DNA of 64,000 bases, taken from assembly GCF_021134715.1 (NCBI RefSeq), contig NC_060020.1, forward strand, positions 186,001-250,000. The letters run 5' to 3'. Under the pieces are notes generated by a model that was given only the letters and a program-made list of their open reading frames with translations, made no database searches and was not told where the DNA came from. Origin of the DNA: Daphnia pulex. Its lineage: Eukaryota > Arthropoda > Branchiopoda > Diplostraca > Daphniidae. This document shows positions 20,801-32,900 of the stretch, one piece after another (the stretch's first letter is position 1; every line of letters starts with the position of its first letter). Position numbers and translations under genes: made by a program.

Positions 20801-22020
20801 CAAATTCCCCCCAAAAAACCTAAACCCCGTGAAAAAAACACCCTATCGGGAAACTCGCGCGCGAAGCAAGGGATCGGCATCCATCAAATTGGTCTAGTGA
20901 ACGAAAGCCCTGATGAAATTGGTCGTAGACATTTTTAAATTTTCTGTTTATGGGTGGGGCACTGAAGAGGACATCTGGCGGCAAGATTTGCCTTCAATTG
21001 TTGGCGCGTAGACTAGCTCTTTAGCCCCTACCTTGTTCTTGGCCTTGGAATCTTGATTCTGTTTCTGTTTGAGACTTTGAGTGTTAGTTGAAGCGTGGGT
21101 TCAGAGAGAAAGGGACGCTACTGTCGTTTGTTGGGGGGTTTTGATGTTAGCTGCATTGCTTGGATGATGTATTTCTACCTATGATGGGATGGCGATGGTG
21201 AGCGTGATTAATTTTGGTTTTGACGCAGAGTAACCTCGAGAGTGTTTAGTGCCCTTTTTTTTTTATTGTAGACGGATCTTGAAGCTTAAGGATTTGAAAA
21301 CCATGCTGTTCCCCACGTCCAGAAGATGAGTAACATTTTACATGTGAAATGTTCTGAATGGTAAAATTAATTTATTAAACTAAATCAAATTTTGATAATG
21401 ATGTTTGTAATGTTTGATTGCAGACACCTTTGAAAATATGGAACTTCACTTCAAGCTTCCAATCTAGGACTTGTATCCAATTATGCAGGCGGCGTGGAAT
21501 TCTCATTAGTGAGATGTGAATGTCCATAACATGTACACAGACCACCAAGGTGACTATCTTATGCAGTTTATTTGAAAATTAAGTGTTGAGATGAAAGCAA
21601 AACTAAAGAAGTTGTCAGAAACAAAGCATTGCTTCTGTTGTTGTTTAGTTTTAATAATTCGGGTTTTCATCAAGTCAACAGCTCTTTGTTTCAATTCTAT
21701 GTATCTAGTTTAGGGTTGTGTAAAGTGAAATTATTTGTTGTACACAAAATAGATCGGGTTTAAATCTTAAATGGGTCATCTAGTTGCATGTAACATTTTG
21801 TTTAAACAATAAGTAGGCCTATCACTGTATCAGGGAATGTTGCCACAAAATATTTGGGTTAGCTCTAATTGAAACCATATTAAGTAGCATAAGTTTTTTT
21901 TTTTTTTAACAAATAGGAAATCTTGACAACTGAGTATCCCAGTAAAGTTTTTCACATGATTTGAGATACTGCATAGTTCAACAATACTCCTTGCAAATGT
22001 GTTATGTCCCATGACAGACA
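20801..22020. other. No gene recognised
   Basis: AT-rich DNA between the threonine aldolase and aminopeptidase remnants. No supported exon. The metallopeptidase half expected for the next gene is not here. Confidence 0.45.
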
Positions 22021-22029
22021 TCTGTTCCT

Positions 22030-23747
22030 CGTAATTCGTAATGACTCAATTCAGATTTCAAGACTCCCTGGCTCATCATCAAATTGGATTATCTTTAACG
22101 TTGGTCAAGAAGGTACTTTTAATACCCGTCTATAAATCAAATGTAATTGGTGAAAATATCTCATTGAATTCACAGGCTACTACCGGGTGATTTACGATGA
22201 ACGAAACTTAAATATGATCCGAGAGCAACTTATGAAGAGCCACACTGTCATTTCGAAAAAGAATCGAGCTCAAATTTTGGACGATTATTTGAACATGGCC
22301 CGGGCGAATCTGACGTCCTACGTATCCGCCATGGAACTGACCCGCTATCTCACCAACGAACACGACTACGCACCTTGGACAGCTGCTTCTGTGGCTCTCA
22401 ATTATATTGACGTCATGTTTTATGGTTTACGCGATGAAAGAGACTGGAAGGTATGCTTCATAATTATTTGGAATTTAAAAATACCTGCCTTTACAGCTGA
22501 TTAATCTTTTACCAATTTCCATTTATCCAGGATTACATGACCGGTTTGGTGATTCCTCTATACAATCACGTGAAATATACCGAGAGTGCCAGCGACGTTC
22601 ACTTGACAGTTTTCACGCGTTCTCAAGCTCTCTATTGGGCTTGCAGCAAATTAAACATTTCCGACTGTGTCCAGAACGCCGATAGAGATTACTATGCCTG
22701 GATGGCCAACGACGCCAATGAGTATATTCATTTCTAAAAAGCTAAATTTGGCGGACAATTCATGTATTGAATTTTTACCGCAGACTGTCGCCGAATTTAC
22801 GCCGATTGATTTCTTGCACGGCCATCGCTGACGGAAGTCGACCCGAATGGAAATTTGGCTTCGATAAATACGTGAATTCGACTTTGCCCAACGAGAAAAC
22901 TGAACTGCTCTGAGCCATCACTTGCACCGTGAATGTCAACCATTCTCAACGAGTAAATAATCGACAATAATTTTCCAATGACTATTTCACTTGAATTTAT
23001 TCAAATTAAAACTTTCCTTCCACTGGATGCGTTGGATGACACAGAATGCTTGTTATGATGATTACCAACAACTCGGATATAAGACTTCAAGATGCCAGTA
23101 CCCTTTTCAGCAACATTGCTGCCAATCCAGTGGGACATCAAGTGGCGATGGATTTCTTGATCAATCGTTGGGATGAAACCTCCGCTTAGTAAGCACATCG
23201 ACATTTACGAAAGTGCGACGCTGTTACGTAACAATTATTGTCCACAGTTTCGGCGGCTTTCAAGGCTTCGGCGGAGGGACCATGGCGAGACTGTTCCGTT
23301 CTCTTTGCAATCGAGTCAACACTCAAGCGAAGCTGAATCAGGTATATCCTTTTCATTTGAATCAAAATTTAGTTGGTGCTATTATTTGTTTATCAAGATA
23401 TTTATATCAATCACGTTATCATGTTTGTTATCGTCCCCATCGCATAGTTGAAGAAGTTGCGGAGCGATCACCCGGCTGAATTGGGTTCTTCCAAATCAGT
23501 TAGCCAAGGAATGGAAGTGGCTGAGGCCAACGTCCTGTGGGTTCAACAACATTACGATACCATCGTCAATTGGCTCAAGAGCCAACAATCTGCAGCGACC
23601 ACACAACCAACAGTTGCCACGACTCCTTCGACAGTTGCCACCACTCCTTCGACAGCTTCCAGTGTTTACCTTGACAACTTTTCCGCTTTGATAATGGCCG
23701 TATTGGCTGGATTCTGGAGTTTGACGCGTTTTTGTTCGTTTCCATGA
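22030..23747 (+). pseudogene. Aminopeptidase N (M1 family), 5'-truncated and interrupted
   Basis: M1 aminopeptidases are zinc ectoenzymes that trim peptides at the gut or cell surface. Only the C-terminal ERAP1-like domain is present. Exon landmarks: NWIIFNVGQE (to 22112); GYYRVIYDERNLNMIREQLM in 22176-22450; MTGLVIPLYNHVKYTESASD in 22531-22721; ELSPNLRRLISCTAIADG in 22784-22910. Next come IRLQDASTLFSNIAANPVG (to 23188), FGGFQGFGGGTMARLFRSLC in 23248-23341, and a last exon 23448-23747. The tail has Thr/Pro/Ala repeats (VATTPST) then a hydrophobic end, as in GPI-anchored aminopeptidases. Exon 4 has an in-frame TGA (ELL-stop-AITCT, one base from Ser), and the frame breaks before IRLQDAS. The HExxH catalytic half is missing. 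AATAAA at 23792. Confidence 0.8.
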
Positions 23748-23837
23748 AACTTAGGAGACTATAAAAGAGGGAGATGCAAATTTGCGAAACAATAAATTTT
23801 ACAAATGAATGATTAAACTGTATTCCACGTTACCTGA

Positions 23838-24375
23838 TAGATAGCCTAGTGGTACAGTCTAAAATTGGTAAGCCGGAATCTCGTGATATACTCCGACCAA
23901 AGTCACCTGTTTATTTTTTTTTTTTGTTTTTTTTTCACTTTTCCACACATTTTCGCAACTTGCACCAATTGGATATTAGTAAGGTCGCCAATTGCGAAAG
24001 CTTACAAGCTTTCTCTTAACTCTGACAACGTAACTAAGCCGAAGGGCCTTCAACGTTAGCCATAATTTGCTTTATCTGCATCATTCATCACGATACAAAT
24101 GCCGCACTATTTTTTTCGAAACTCGGATGTGAAATGCTTAAAAGCTGAAACTAGGCTACTCACCGTTTTTGAAAAAAAAACCGCACAATTTGTTTTCTTT
24201 ATCAGAGGCACCTGGTAGAGAAATTTGGTACTAATTTATGGAATCCAGTTTATTCTGTCGTCTGCTTCCTTCACGCATCACGCGTGACTTCCTGTTTGTC
24301 TAATGTCTAGGTTGATGCCTTGATGGTGGTTGATCATTCGGTACGTCTTCCTTTGTGAATTTCTTCATAATTTAT
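23838..24375 (+). repeat. Segmental duplication, unit 2 (decayed)
   Basis: Diverged copy of 11915-12405. It carries the tRNA-like head (TAGCCTAGTGGTACAGTCT) and an exon copy starting GGCACCTGGTAGAGAAATTTGG. The reading frame there is destroyed by substitutions and an inserted GCATCACGCGTGACTTCCTG segment. It starts about 90 bp after the aminopeptidase stop codon. Confidence 0.7.
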
Positions 24376-24949
24376 GGCACGCCGAAAGAGTCCCAAAGAA
24401 AATGTTTAAATTTAAAAAAAAAGTTTCGCCACGCTATCTAGCGGTCAAATATAGAACTGCATGCAAAATTCCCTTCCCCACGTGAGAAGTTGTAAAATCA
24501 CTTCATCTGATGAGTCAACAATCAACGTTAAGCTAGCTTCGAAAATTACCAATGAATCGTAGGTAAACTCGAGTGATTTCGTCTGTTTGTCGGTGATGTG
24601 TTCTATTCCGTGTATATGTTGGATAACCTTAATGTTTTTCATCAACTCACAGTCAGAGTAAACGTGAAAGTTGTGCAACCTACCGTCAACTATTTTGTTC
24701 AAACTCAGTGTATTCTACTGAATGTGATCGAAATGATACAGGTAAAAACCAACACTAGCTTTATTTCATGCTAAAACATATATTCTTCTCATGTTTTATT
24801 AGGATTAATCTTAATTATCGGCTGTTTCTATTGAACTTGCTAGATCACCGACCCCAGCATGGAACAATCTCTCATTCCATTTGATTTGTGGTTTCATGTG
24901 TATAAAAGTTCACTTGACATGTTACTGAACTTTATTAATTGCAGTCTAA

Positions 24950-25935
24950 TATGAATTTTTGTTTTATTTACAGGTTTCTAAATTGGCATGACTGACTATA
25001 TGATAAGTTATGTCCTTCCAAGAAAAGGACTTACAGTCAACAAGATTCTTTGTTTGCTAACCCGTTGGCTGCTACCCATGAATCTCCCTATTTGTCAACA
25101 ACAAAAAAAGAGGTTAAATATTGTGATCATCTACCATCATTGTAAGTTGTGTTTACATTGAATTTAGAGAAGTTGTCATACTAATAGCAATTTTAACGAT
25201 TGTTTGGTTTCTTATTTAGATGTTGCCTATAAGACCAAATGTGTGGTGTCACCGAACTTGACTCATTCCATCTTCTGGATTGCTTAGGAAAGCTGATTGG
25301 TGTTACCTGTGTAACTTCATTGTCATGTCACTGAATTTAAATTTTGTTTACATTTTGTTTCTTGATTTAGCCATTTAGGTAATGACCGAGAAGATGCGGC
25401 CTACATGAACATCATTTAGGCGACCAGCATCATTCGACTACCCAACCGGCTTCTACTACCCTGCTCTCAACACAGCACGGAGTTTTACCCTTAGATTTTT
25501 GGCTGTTCGCGATGTGTGATGGCGTTTCCTTGGACGAGATGAATATTGCGTGAGTAATATACTTAAAACTGTTAAATTATTCTTTTGCTTATTTTATAAA
25601 TGTTTTTGTTTGTTTTTTTCATTTACAGGTTCTAACCTTCAGGTTCCTAAATATGAAAAGTAATGTTCTTTCAAGAGAGTCAACGAGGTCCCTTACTCCC
25701 TTGTTTGCTAACCCAATGGCTGCTACCCTTGAATCTCCCTATTTAGCTCCTTACACAGTCCCTCTTGATTTGAGGTATTGCTTTTTGTCGCTACAATCTT
25801 ATTGAAAATTATTGTCATCCAATTAAATGTTCATTCTGCTTACAGGGTAATCCTTCGCTACTGATCATGGACTCCATTGGTGAAACTGAAAACAGACGAG
25901 AGAATGCTGTAATCCAAGACTGATAAATTGTGTAG
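24950..25935 (+). CDS. Possible exons of an unidentified gene; internal duplication
   Basis: Two related segments about 650 bp apart (about 25040-25100 and 25700-25760) both encode a variant of LFANP(L/M)AAT(H/L)ESPYL, so a short exon was duplicated. Between them an exon-like stretch (about 25418-25550, strong GTGAGTAA donor) encodes LDFWLFAMCDGVSLDEMNIA. A last stretch after 25856 is open for GNPSLLIMDSIGETENRREN to a TGA. The phases of these pieces do not join cleanly. No family was recognised. Listed because codon-like open frames coincide with splice signals. Confidence 0.25.
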
Positions 25936-26232
25936 TTAGATTAAATTACAAGTGCATTTCTGGGCTCCCTTCTTTTCTGTGGCCCTGTTTCCCTAACTAA
26001 CCACTAACCAACGCCCGCCGGTGGTCACTCACCCGCTGTGAAACCAGGAGGAGGGGAGGGCTCTGGTTGAACGGGGACTTGGAAGGCGCATGATCCGACG
26101 AAAACTTTTAGAGGGTCATGAGTCTAACCCGGAAGCCTATTATGACTAATCGCTCCCCAGTAAAACTTGCCTCGCACTCTTCTCTCTTCTTCCATTTCCA
26201 GGTAATCTCCCTGGATCTACGCCGACACTGCA

Positions 26233-26760
26233 TGTGCGAGTTTTAGCAAGCAATCCGCCACCCAATTTGACAAAAAGTGATAGTTTGTTTTCACGGAAAT
26301 TGCGTCAGACGGTTAAAAAATTTCTAGTTCAACAATCTCATGTAGAAATTTGCATCTAGTCTACTGGTGCAAATTGTGATTCTTTAAGCTTGATTAATTT
26401 AGGTGATGTGTTAAAAGAGTAATTGTGGGTAGCTAAACAATTGAACTAATCCACTTTTTCTGAATATTTTGGTAATAGATCACTTTGTGATTGTTGTTTT
26501 TAGATTTTCTTGTGATCTATCTTCAAAATATTCTGAAAAAGCGAATTAGTTCAATTTATTGGCTACTCACAATTTTTTTAAACATCTCCTAAAATAATCA
26601 AGCTTAAAGACTCGCAATTTGCACCAGTAGACTAGATGCAAATTTCTACATGAGATTGTTGAACTAGAAATTTTTTAACCGTCTGACGCAATTTCCGTGA
26701 AAACAAACTATCACTTTTTGTCAAATTGGGTGGCGGATTACTTGCTAAAAGCCTCGCACA
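26233..26760. mobile_element. Foldback/MITE element with ~240-bp inverted arms
   Basis: TGTGCGAG at the left end and CTCGCACA at the right end open arms that match in inverted orientation for about 240 bp. Shared arm sequence includes AATCCGCCACCCAATTTGAC, AAAAAGTGATAGTTTGTTTT, TGCGTCAGACGGTTAAAAAA and CTAGTCTACTGGTGCAAATT. Only about 50 bp lies between the arms. No ORF. No clear target duplication (CA at left, AA at right). A non-autonomous DNA element or foldback element is the likely class. Confidence 0.82.
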
Positions 26761-26910
26761 AAAAAAAATTGTCTTGAACCGGACGCTCTGTTTAATGAAC
26801 TGTTTATTTTGTAAGTGTTCCAGATTAAAATTGAGTTTTACATTGTCTATACATGTTTTATTTATTCAACAATAAAAATTACATATAACAGTTATTTGTG
26901 GGGGAAATGG

Positions 26911-27000
26911 AGGTTTAAGGAATGGATGTTGGTGGATGTTATGGGGTTTAAGGAATGGATGTTGGTGGAAGTTGTGGGATTTGAGGAATAGATGTGGTTT
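26911..27000 (+). repeat. Short tandem repeat, ~36-bp unit
   Basis: About two and a half copies of a unit built on GGTTTAAGGAATGGATGTTG, the last one diverged. Confidence 0.7.
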
Positions 27001-27194
27001 ATATAGGTAGGTATATGGATGTGATAGACAAAGGTTTTATTTTCTACCTTATTAAAACAAACCAAGACTTCTTCTAGTTAATGAAAATCAATTGCCCCCC
27101 CCCCCAATCTCCTTCTCGCTGGTTTCCCAATTGCGAAGGCATGTTTATTATTTGTTCAACGTAAAAATTCCCCGATTACTATTTTTTTCATTCT

Positions 27195-27410
27195 CAACAT
27201 ATAAACGGTTAACTTCATAGACGCAAATAGCAATTAAACAAAATATTGGATGCAACTTATGTAGCACAACACCAGCGATTCAACACCAAGGAACTTTTCT
27301 GTCCCTTTTCAACATATAAACGGTTAACTGCATAGACACAATTAACAATTAAAACTGGATGCAACTTTTGTGCACAACACCAGCAGTCCGGCACCAAAGA
27401 ACAGCAACAG
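27195..27410 (+). repeat. 115-bp tandem duplication
   Basis: CAACATATAAACGGTTAACT begins at 27195 and again at 27310. Both copies continue through TGGATGCAACTT and GCACAACACCAGC. The flanking 27460-28150 also contains diverged repeats (CAGCTGGCTGC..., CATGTGACGAAA...), with no supported gene. Confidence 0.75.
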
Positions 27411-28796
27411 CATAACTCGAATGACCAACACCAGCACCAGCACCACAGTCTGCATGCAACAGCTCACCACACCGTTCACTAGCTGGCTGCCCAAAATTCA
27501 TGTACACATTGGACTGCAACAAAGAGGCTCAGACCTCAAGTGGCTGGTAATCCTACTAGGAGAAAGAAAAACTCAATTACTATCAGAAAACAAAGTGACA
27601 TAAGAAAATAACAGAAGCATAGTTAAACTAAGCAATCTCTAAGAATTACTTTTAAAAACATAACAAAGGAATCAACAGTTGGCAAGCTTTTAATACAGTC
27701 TTAACTGAAAAGTCAACAGATATGAAGCAAAGAGATAGTCATCAACTAAGTACATGTGTAGCCTTACTGTAAAAAAGTTGATCAACTTAATTACTTTGAA
27801 TAGTTCGGAAGTGTTTCTGCATGTGACGAAAGCTACAAACGGTAGAGGTAGCAAGACTGCAAGAGGAACACCTTTCGACAGCTGGCTGCAACATATCACA
27901 CTGCACGGCAAATTGGAATGCCATGAAGAAGCTCAGACTTCACCATGCTGTTAATAGAAAAATAAAAACTCAATTATTATCGGAAACAAGCTCATCAAAT
28001 AACAAAACATGTAACCTTAGGGTTACACCAACATGATCACTGTTACTGTTGTGAAGTATTTCTACATGTGACGAAACGCACAGCTGGTACGTGCAGCAAG
28101 AGACGACATTTTGGGAAACAACAGTTTCAGGCCACATGAACAGATGGAATTGACAAGTTTCAATTGTAGGCTATTTTATCTGTAAATGCACCACACAAAA
28201 AATTTGCATTTAATAGCCTTAAATGAATCCAAGCAGAAGTTACCATTTTTATGACGAATAATGTCAGGGAAAATCAGTTGAGTTGACTTAGATCGTCGAG
28301 GCTGTCAGACTGTCAGCAGCCATCTTGAAAGTAAGGCGCAACATTGCCATTTTCAGTTTTACAATTAAAAACGTCCGCATCTGGCATCCCTGCTAAGAGC
28401 CAATTAGCCAAAGCGCCAAAAATTTGACTGTGTGAAGAGTGAACTGTGAATATAAAATATTCTCTGTTCAGCATTATAACCGGCTGGGCTTGACGACTAA
28501 TTTAAAAATAAAATTGTGTTAGAATCTTTAATAAAGAAAAACCCGTTCCAGATCCGAGATCAACAGTGACAAGTCTATAGAATCTCTATGATTAAGAAAA
28601 CACTTCAGCTGTTCAGCACACCTTCTTATCTTAATTAATGCTCCGGTACCGGTAAACTGTTTTTTTTTAATGTTTACTTTTTATGCAGAAAAAAGAATCA
28701 CAAACCAAGAGACAGGATAAAAGCGATAAAAGATAAGTTTTTTTGGGATTTTTCTTTATCATCACGCAGCTAAAATTCGAACGGGCTAGTAAAAAA

Positions 28797-29150
28797 TCAC
28801 AAATGCAACCAAATAAAAGAACGTGTGGTAGGGAACGTACTGGCGCGCGGCATCAGAGACCAGTAGTTTACTATGCAGTTTGCAGACTGCACCAAGTTCA
28901 AGTAATCATTCCAAAATTTCTGGTAGTCGTACATGAAGTACTGGTCGCAGCCGCCAGATGGATTATGTCGACAGTAGAATTCCACCCAGTTTCCCACACA
29001 GCTCAACAACCCCCTCTGATCAAGTACAGACTCTGTACTCTTGTTACTTCATACCGTCTCATGGCCGATTGGATCAACTTCCATACCAATTTCAGGGCAC
29101 ATGAGAGGTGCTGATGTATCCGAGACGTTCAAGAATGCCAGGCGAAACCG
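28797..29150 (-). pseudogene. Unidentified Cys/Tyr/Trp-rich ORF interrupted by one stop
   Basis: On the minus strand a single frame runs through NVSDTSAPLMCPEIGMEVDP, then one TGA at 29049-29051, then LLSCVGNWVEFYCRHNPSGG and DQYFMYDYQKFWNDYLNLVQ. Richness in Cys, Trp and Tyr resembles an extracellular domain. The family was not recognised. One stop in an otherwise open frame of about 115 codons suggests a recently disabled exon. Chance cannot be ruled out. Confidence 0.3.
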
Positions 29151-29904
29151 CCGCGTCAATCAAATATTAGATTGGTTTGTATTTCTTTTTCTTGGTACCG
29201 TTGAAACAACAAGAGGGTATAAAAGAAAAAATCGGGATTTATTTTCTTACTTTTGTATGGGGTGGGGGATTGGGGTTGGGGGATTTCGTTATATTAATTT
29301 GTTTTGTATGAGCAAGTCTGTCTATCATACACGGATCAAATAATCATAAGTGTTGGGTTAGGGAAGGAAAGGGGCAGAATTGCTGATTGGCAGCTGGTTG
29401 AATAATGAATAATAATAATAACTGAATACTGGAGCAACAAAGGTGCAAGAGGAAACAAAAATAAAGGGAGGGAAAAATTAGAAGAGAAAATGGCGACAAG
29501 ACCAACAAGGTTAATCTATCAACGATGAAGCTAATCAAGGCGGATGGTGGATAAAGAGAAGAACGAGTTGTCCCATCGATAATTAATTAATTATATATAC
29601 ACACGTAGTGACGCTAGTTGAAAAAAGGCAGTTAAGGTGGAAAGGATAGTGAGGAGGGGGGGAAACAAGGAGGGAAAGTAAATAACTAAATTATTCCATA
29701 ATATTATAATTATTATATTATACGGGTAAATGTGGCCGATGCGACGCTCTTTTTCCCATTTGTTTACGCCACAGATTCGTCTTCTGGTTTATCTAGCGAC
29801 GACCTGTCAAAACACAAAACGAAATGTCAAATCACAATTGAAAAAAAAAAGACAATGGAATGGGGTCATGCTGGACCGGATGGCCAGAAAGAATGTTTTT
29901 TCGC
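29151..29904. other. Downstream flank of the myosin gene
   Basis: Contains AT-rich DNA and likely the 3' UTR of the minus-strand myosin gene. A (TAAT/ATTA)-rich tract lies around 29580-29720. No other gene seen. Confidence 0.45.
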
Positions 29905-32900
29905 TTACGTCAAATCAACGCGACTACTGGACGGACTGTCGAGACCTGTAGGCGACTGGCGGCGGGCATCCGAGGCCGAACTGACACCGGAAGTACTGCC
30001 GTACTTGCGTTGACTGAGGAATGTGTGGAACGACGTGTCTGAATCGTCATCGCTGTCGCTGCCCAATTTGAAAGAAAACAATTAGCCAAATGAACCAAAG
30101 TTTTAATTTAGGGAAACACTAATCGAACCTGTCGACAGAATGGGGGTCTTGATCCGAATCGGAAGTGTCCATTTCGCCTTGCATGGCGACCTGGAGGTCT
30201 TCGATGCGGCGCAGGGCCAGCGACAAATCCTTGACCAGCGTGGCGTTCTCCGATTCCAGCAGTTCGATGCGTTGCTCAAATTCCCGCAATTGCTGCGACG
30301 TGTCGGCGTCTCTCTGCTCCGACCCCGTCAACTCCTCGCGAACGTCACGCAACTGCCGCTGCAGGCGTTTGCTACTCTCCTGCGACAGTTGCTCCTTGCA
30401 GCGCAGCGAATCCAATTCCAGGTTGCTCTTATCCAACATCTCCTTCAGTCGTGACACTTGCGTCTAAATGACAAAAATATAAAAAAAAGCAAACCAAAAT
30501 GTTGTGTTAAGAGAGAAGAAGAGATGAAAAACAGGTCGGTCGGCTTGGAAATGTCAAAAATGGTGCCGGCTGTTTGTTCAATCACGACATTATTCACCTC
30601 CAATCGTGACTTGGACGTCTGCTCCAGTTCGACTCTCGATTCCAGTTCCTTGACTTTCAATTCCATACGTTTCTGGGTATGGACCGACTTTGTGTCAATC
30701 TCCAGGCACTCGAGTCGGGCGCTCAGTTCGGCCACCTGTGGATTCAGCCGTTCAAAAATAAATAAATAAATAAGATAAGTAAGAACGAAACGATTATATG
30801 CCATGGAGCGAGATGGAAGGCCCCAAAAACCGGTCGTACCTGTTCCTTGAGTGTGGATTTCTCGTGTTCCAGGGTCATCAGTTGAGCAGTCTGATCCTGA
30901 AGGGTGATTTGGTCAACGCTGAGTTGAGCCACGGCAGCTTTGTACTTGCGCATCACTTCGTTCAACTCCACTTCTAAATCATCCACCTGCAAACGGATTT
31001 TGAAATATTTTTAAAAAATTGATGTCATTTGATCCAGCGACGGAATGGGTGGGGGGTGAAACTGACTTGACTCTGATAATTGCTGCGCTCCCTGTTGCAG
31101 CTCAAGTACTTGTCTTCCGTTTCACCGCGCAGTCTCAACGCTTCGTCCAGCTGCTGCTGGGCCTCGAGCAATTCCTGCTCGGCGTGTTGGCGACCCTTGA
31201 CTGCGGCCGTGCGGGCGAATTCCGAGTCTTCCAGCTGATTTTTCAACTGCCTCAGCAGGACTTTGCTGGGCGTCTCGGATCTGCAGCGTTCCAATTGGCT
31301 GTGGGCGTCTTTCAGCAAGGCTTTGGTGCGTTTCAGGTCGCGTTTCAGCTTGTGGATCGTGTCGTCGTCGGCTGCGTGAGCCGCGTGCTGGGCCATGGAG
31401 AGCAGCTGGCGTTCCAGTTCGTGCTTCTCCCTGACCAGTAGTGTTCTCTCCTCATGTTCACTCTCCAACTGGGCCTCCAACGCTGTCATGTCAACAAAAC
31501 AAATAAAAGTGGTTGTGTAAAGGGAGCGAGTCATGTCTGTTGACTCTCGCAGTGAGTGTGTGCACACACCTTTGACTTTCTTCTGGGCACTGCAGCGAGT
31601 GTCCTCCATCTCCTCCTCCCTCTGGGCCAGCTCCTTCTTGTTCTCCTTCCTCATCTGCTCCATGGCCATTTCAAGTCGCAGCCTGGCAGACTCCAGCAAC
31701 TGGACTTGGCCAGCCAATTCGTCAAGTTCCTCCTCCTGCAAAACACACAAAACGACAAGTTGGTGATTGCTGCACACTTCCACCGTATGCAATGAGAATC
31801 TCACCTGATCTTTGACTTTCATCTCGAGTTCGTGTTTGGCTCTTCTGAGGGCGGTCATGTCAGCATCGGATCGACCTTCTGTCGTCATTTCGTCCAATTC
31901 CTTGGTGAGGGCTGCCAGCCGTTCGCCCCTCATCTCCAAATCGAGCTGCACACTCTGCATGGGAAAGAGGAAAACGCAAATAACGTTATTAAATATTCAA
32001 CCAGTCAAGGCCAAAGGCGAGGAAAAAGAATCGTCGAGCATTATTATTCCTACGTAAAACTGAGGCATGATGTGTGGTGGTGGCACAGAGACAACAAACA
32101 AACAAACGAGACGCAACCGTTGTGTCACCAGCAGGAACAACACACAACCGACTACTACAACAGTTGAGCGCGTCACCCTTAAACCTTCAAACGTCTGAAG
32201 CCAACTGAATTCCACCCCCTGTGAACTCGTGGGGATTGCCCAGTTGTGTGTGTGTTTTCCCCCTCTTCCCACCTCCCCCCTCTTGTGATTCTTCGACAAC
32301 AACCAACAGGGCAGGAGGAGCAGGGCCTATCTGTTTGGTTGTCAGGTACCGCAAGAAACACCCCCAGGGGCTGACCGTGGGTACACTGCGAGTCGAGCCA
32401 AAAAAGGAGCCGATCGGCATACCTTCTTTATTAGTCTCGACTACTCGTTTCCCTCTCTCACTTGTTCAATTCAAAGTAGTTGCTGCCCTTCATGTTGTTC
32501 TGGCTGGCTGACACGTGTTATGTCTGATCATGTCCGTGCCACTCGACCTCGGAATGGCGGCTGTAGTGCTGTTCTCCAGTTGGGCTCTACGAGGCCCGAT
32601 GCCGACGTCCATTCTCTCAAGTGGGAAAAACTCTTGGGCAATGCCATACGTCAGCAACAACCGGTCCGTCTCTTTTTTCATTCCCTCCCCCAAAAAATGA
32701 GGTTGACACGCCCACAACAACAACAACAACAGTCTAATGTCTGAAATGCCAAAGTGGCTGCTGTTGTAAATGTGTGTGAGAGAAATAAAGATGATGACCT
32801 GGAGTGTCTGTTCGGAGGTGAGTTTGTCGGTGATGGCGGCGTCGCGATCCCTCATGGCCCGCTCCTTGTTGCCCCGCTCCTGACGCAGCTCGTCGTGCAG

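Noticed and set aside
23181-23190. Apparent TAG stop after WDETSA in the aminopeptidase
   Set aside because: The TA is followed by a GTAAGC donor. Splicing to 23248 gives SAYFGGFQGF, as expected for the family, so this is not a real stop.
24445-24702. 85-codon minus-strand frame (TTG start, IDNKQTKSLEFTYDS-like)
   Set aside because: No ATG, preceded by a stop, no recognised family and no clear splice sites.
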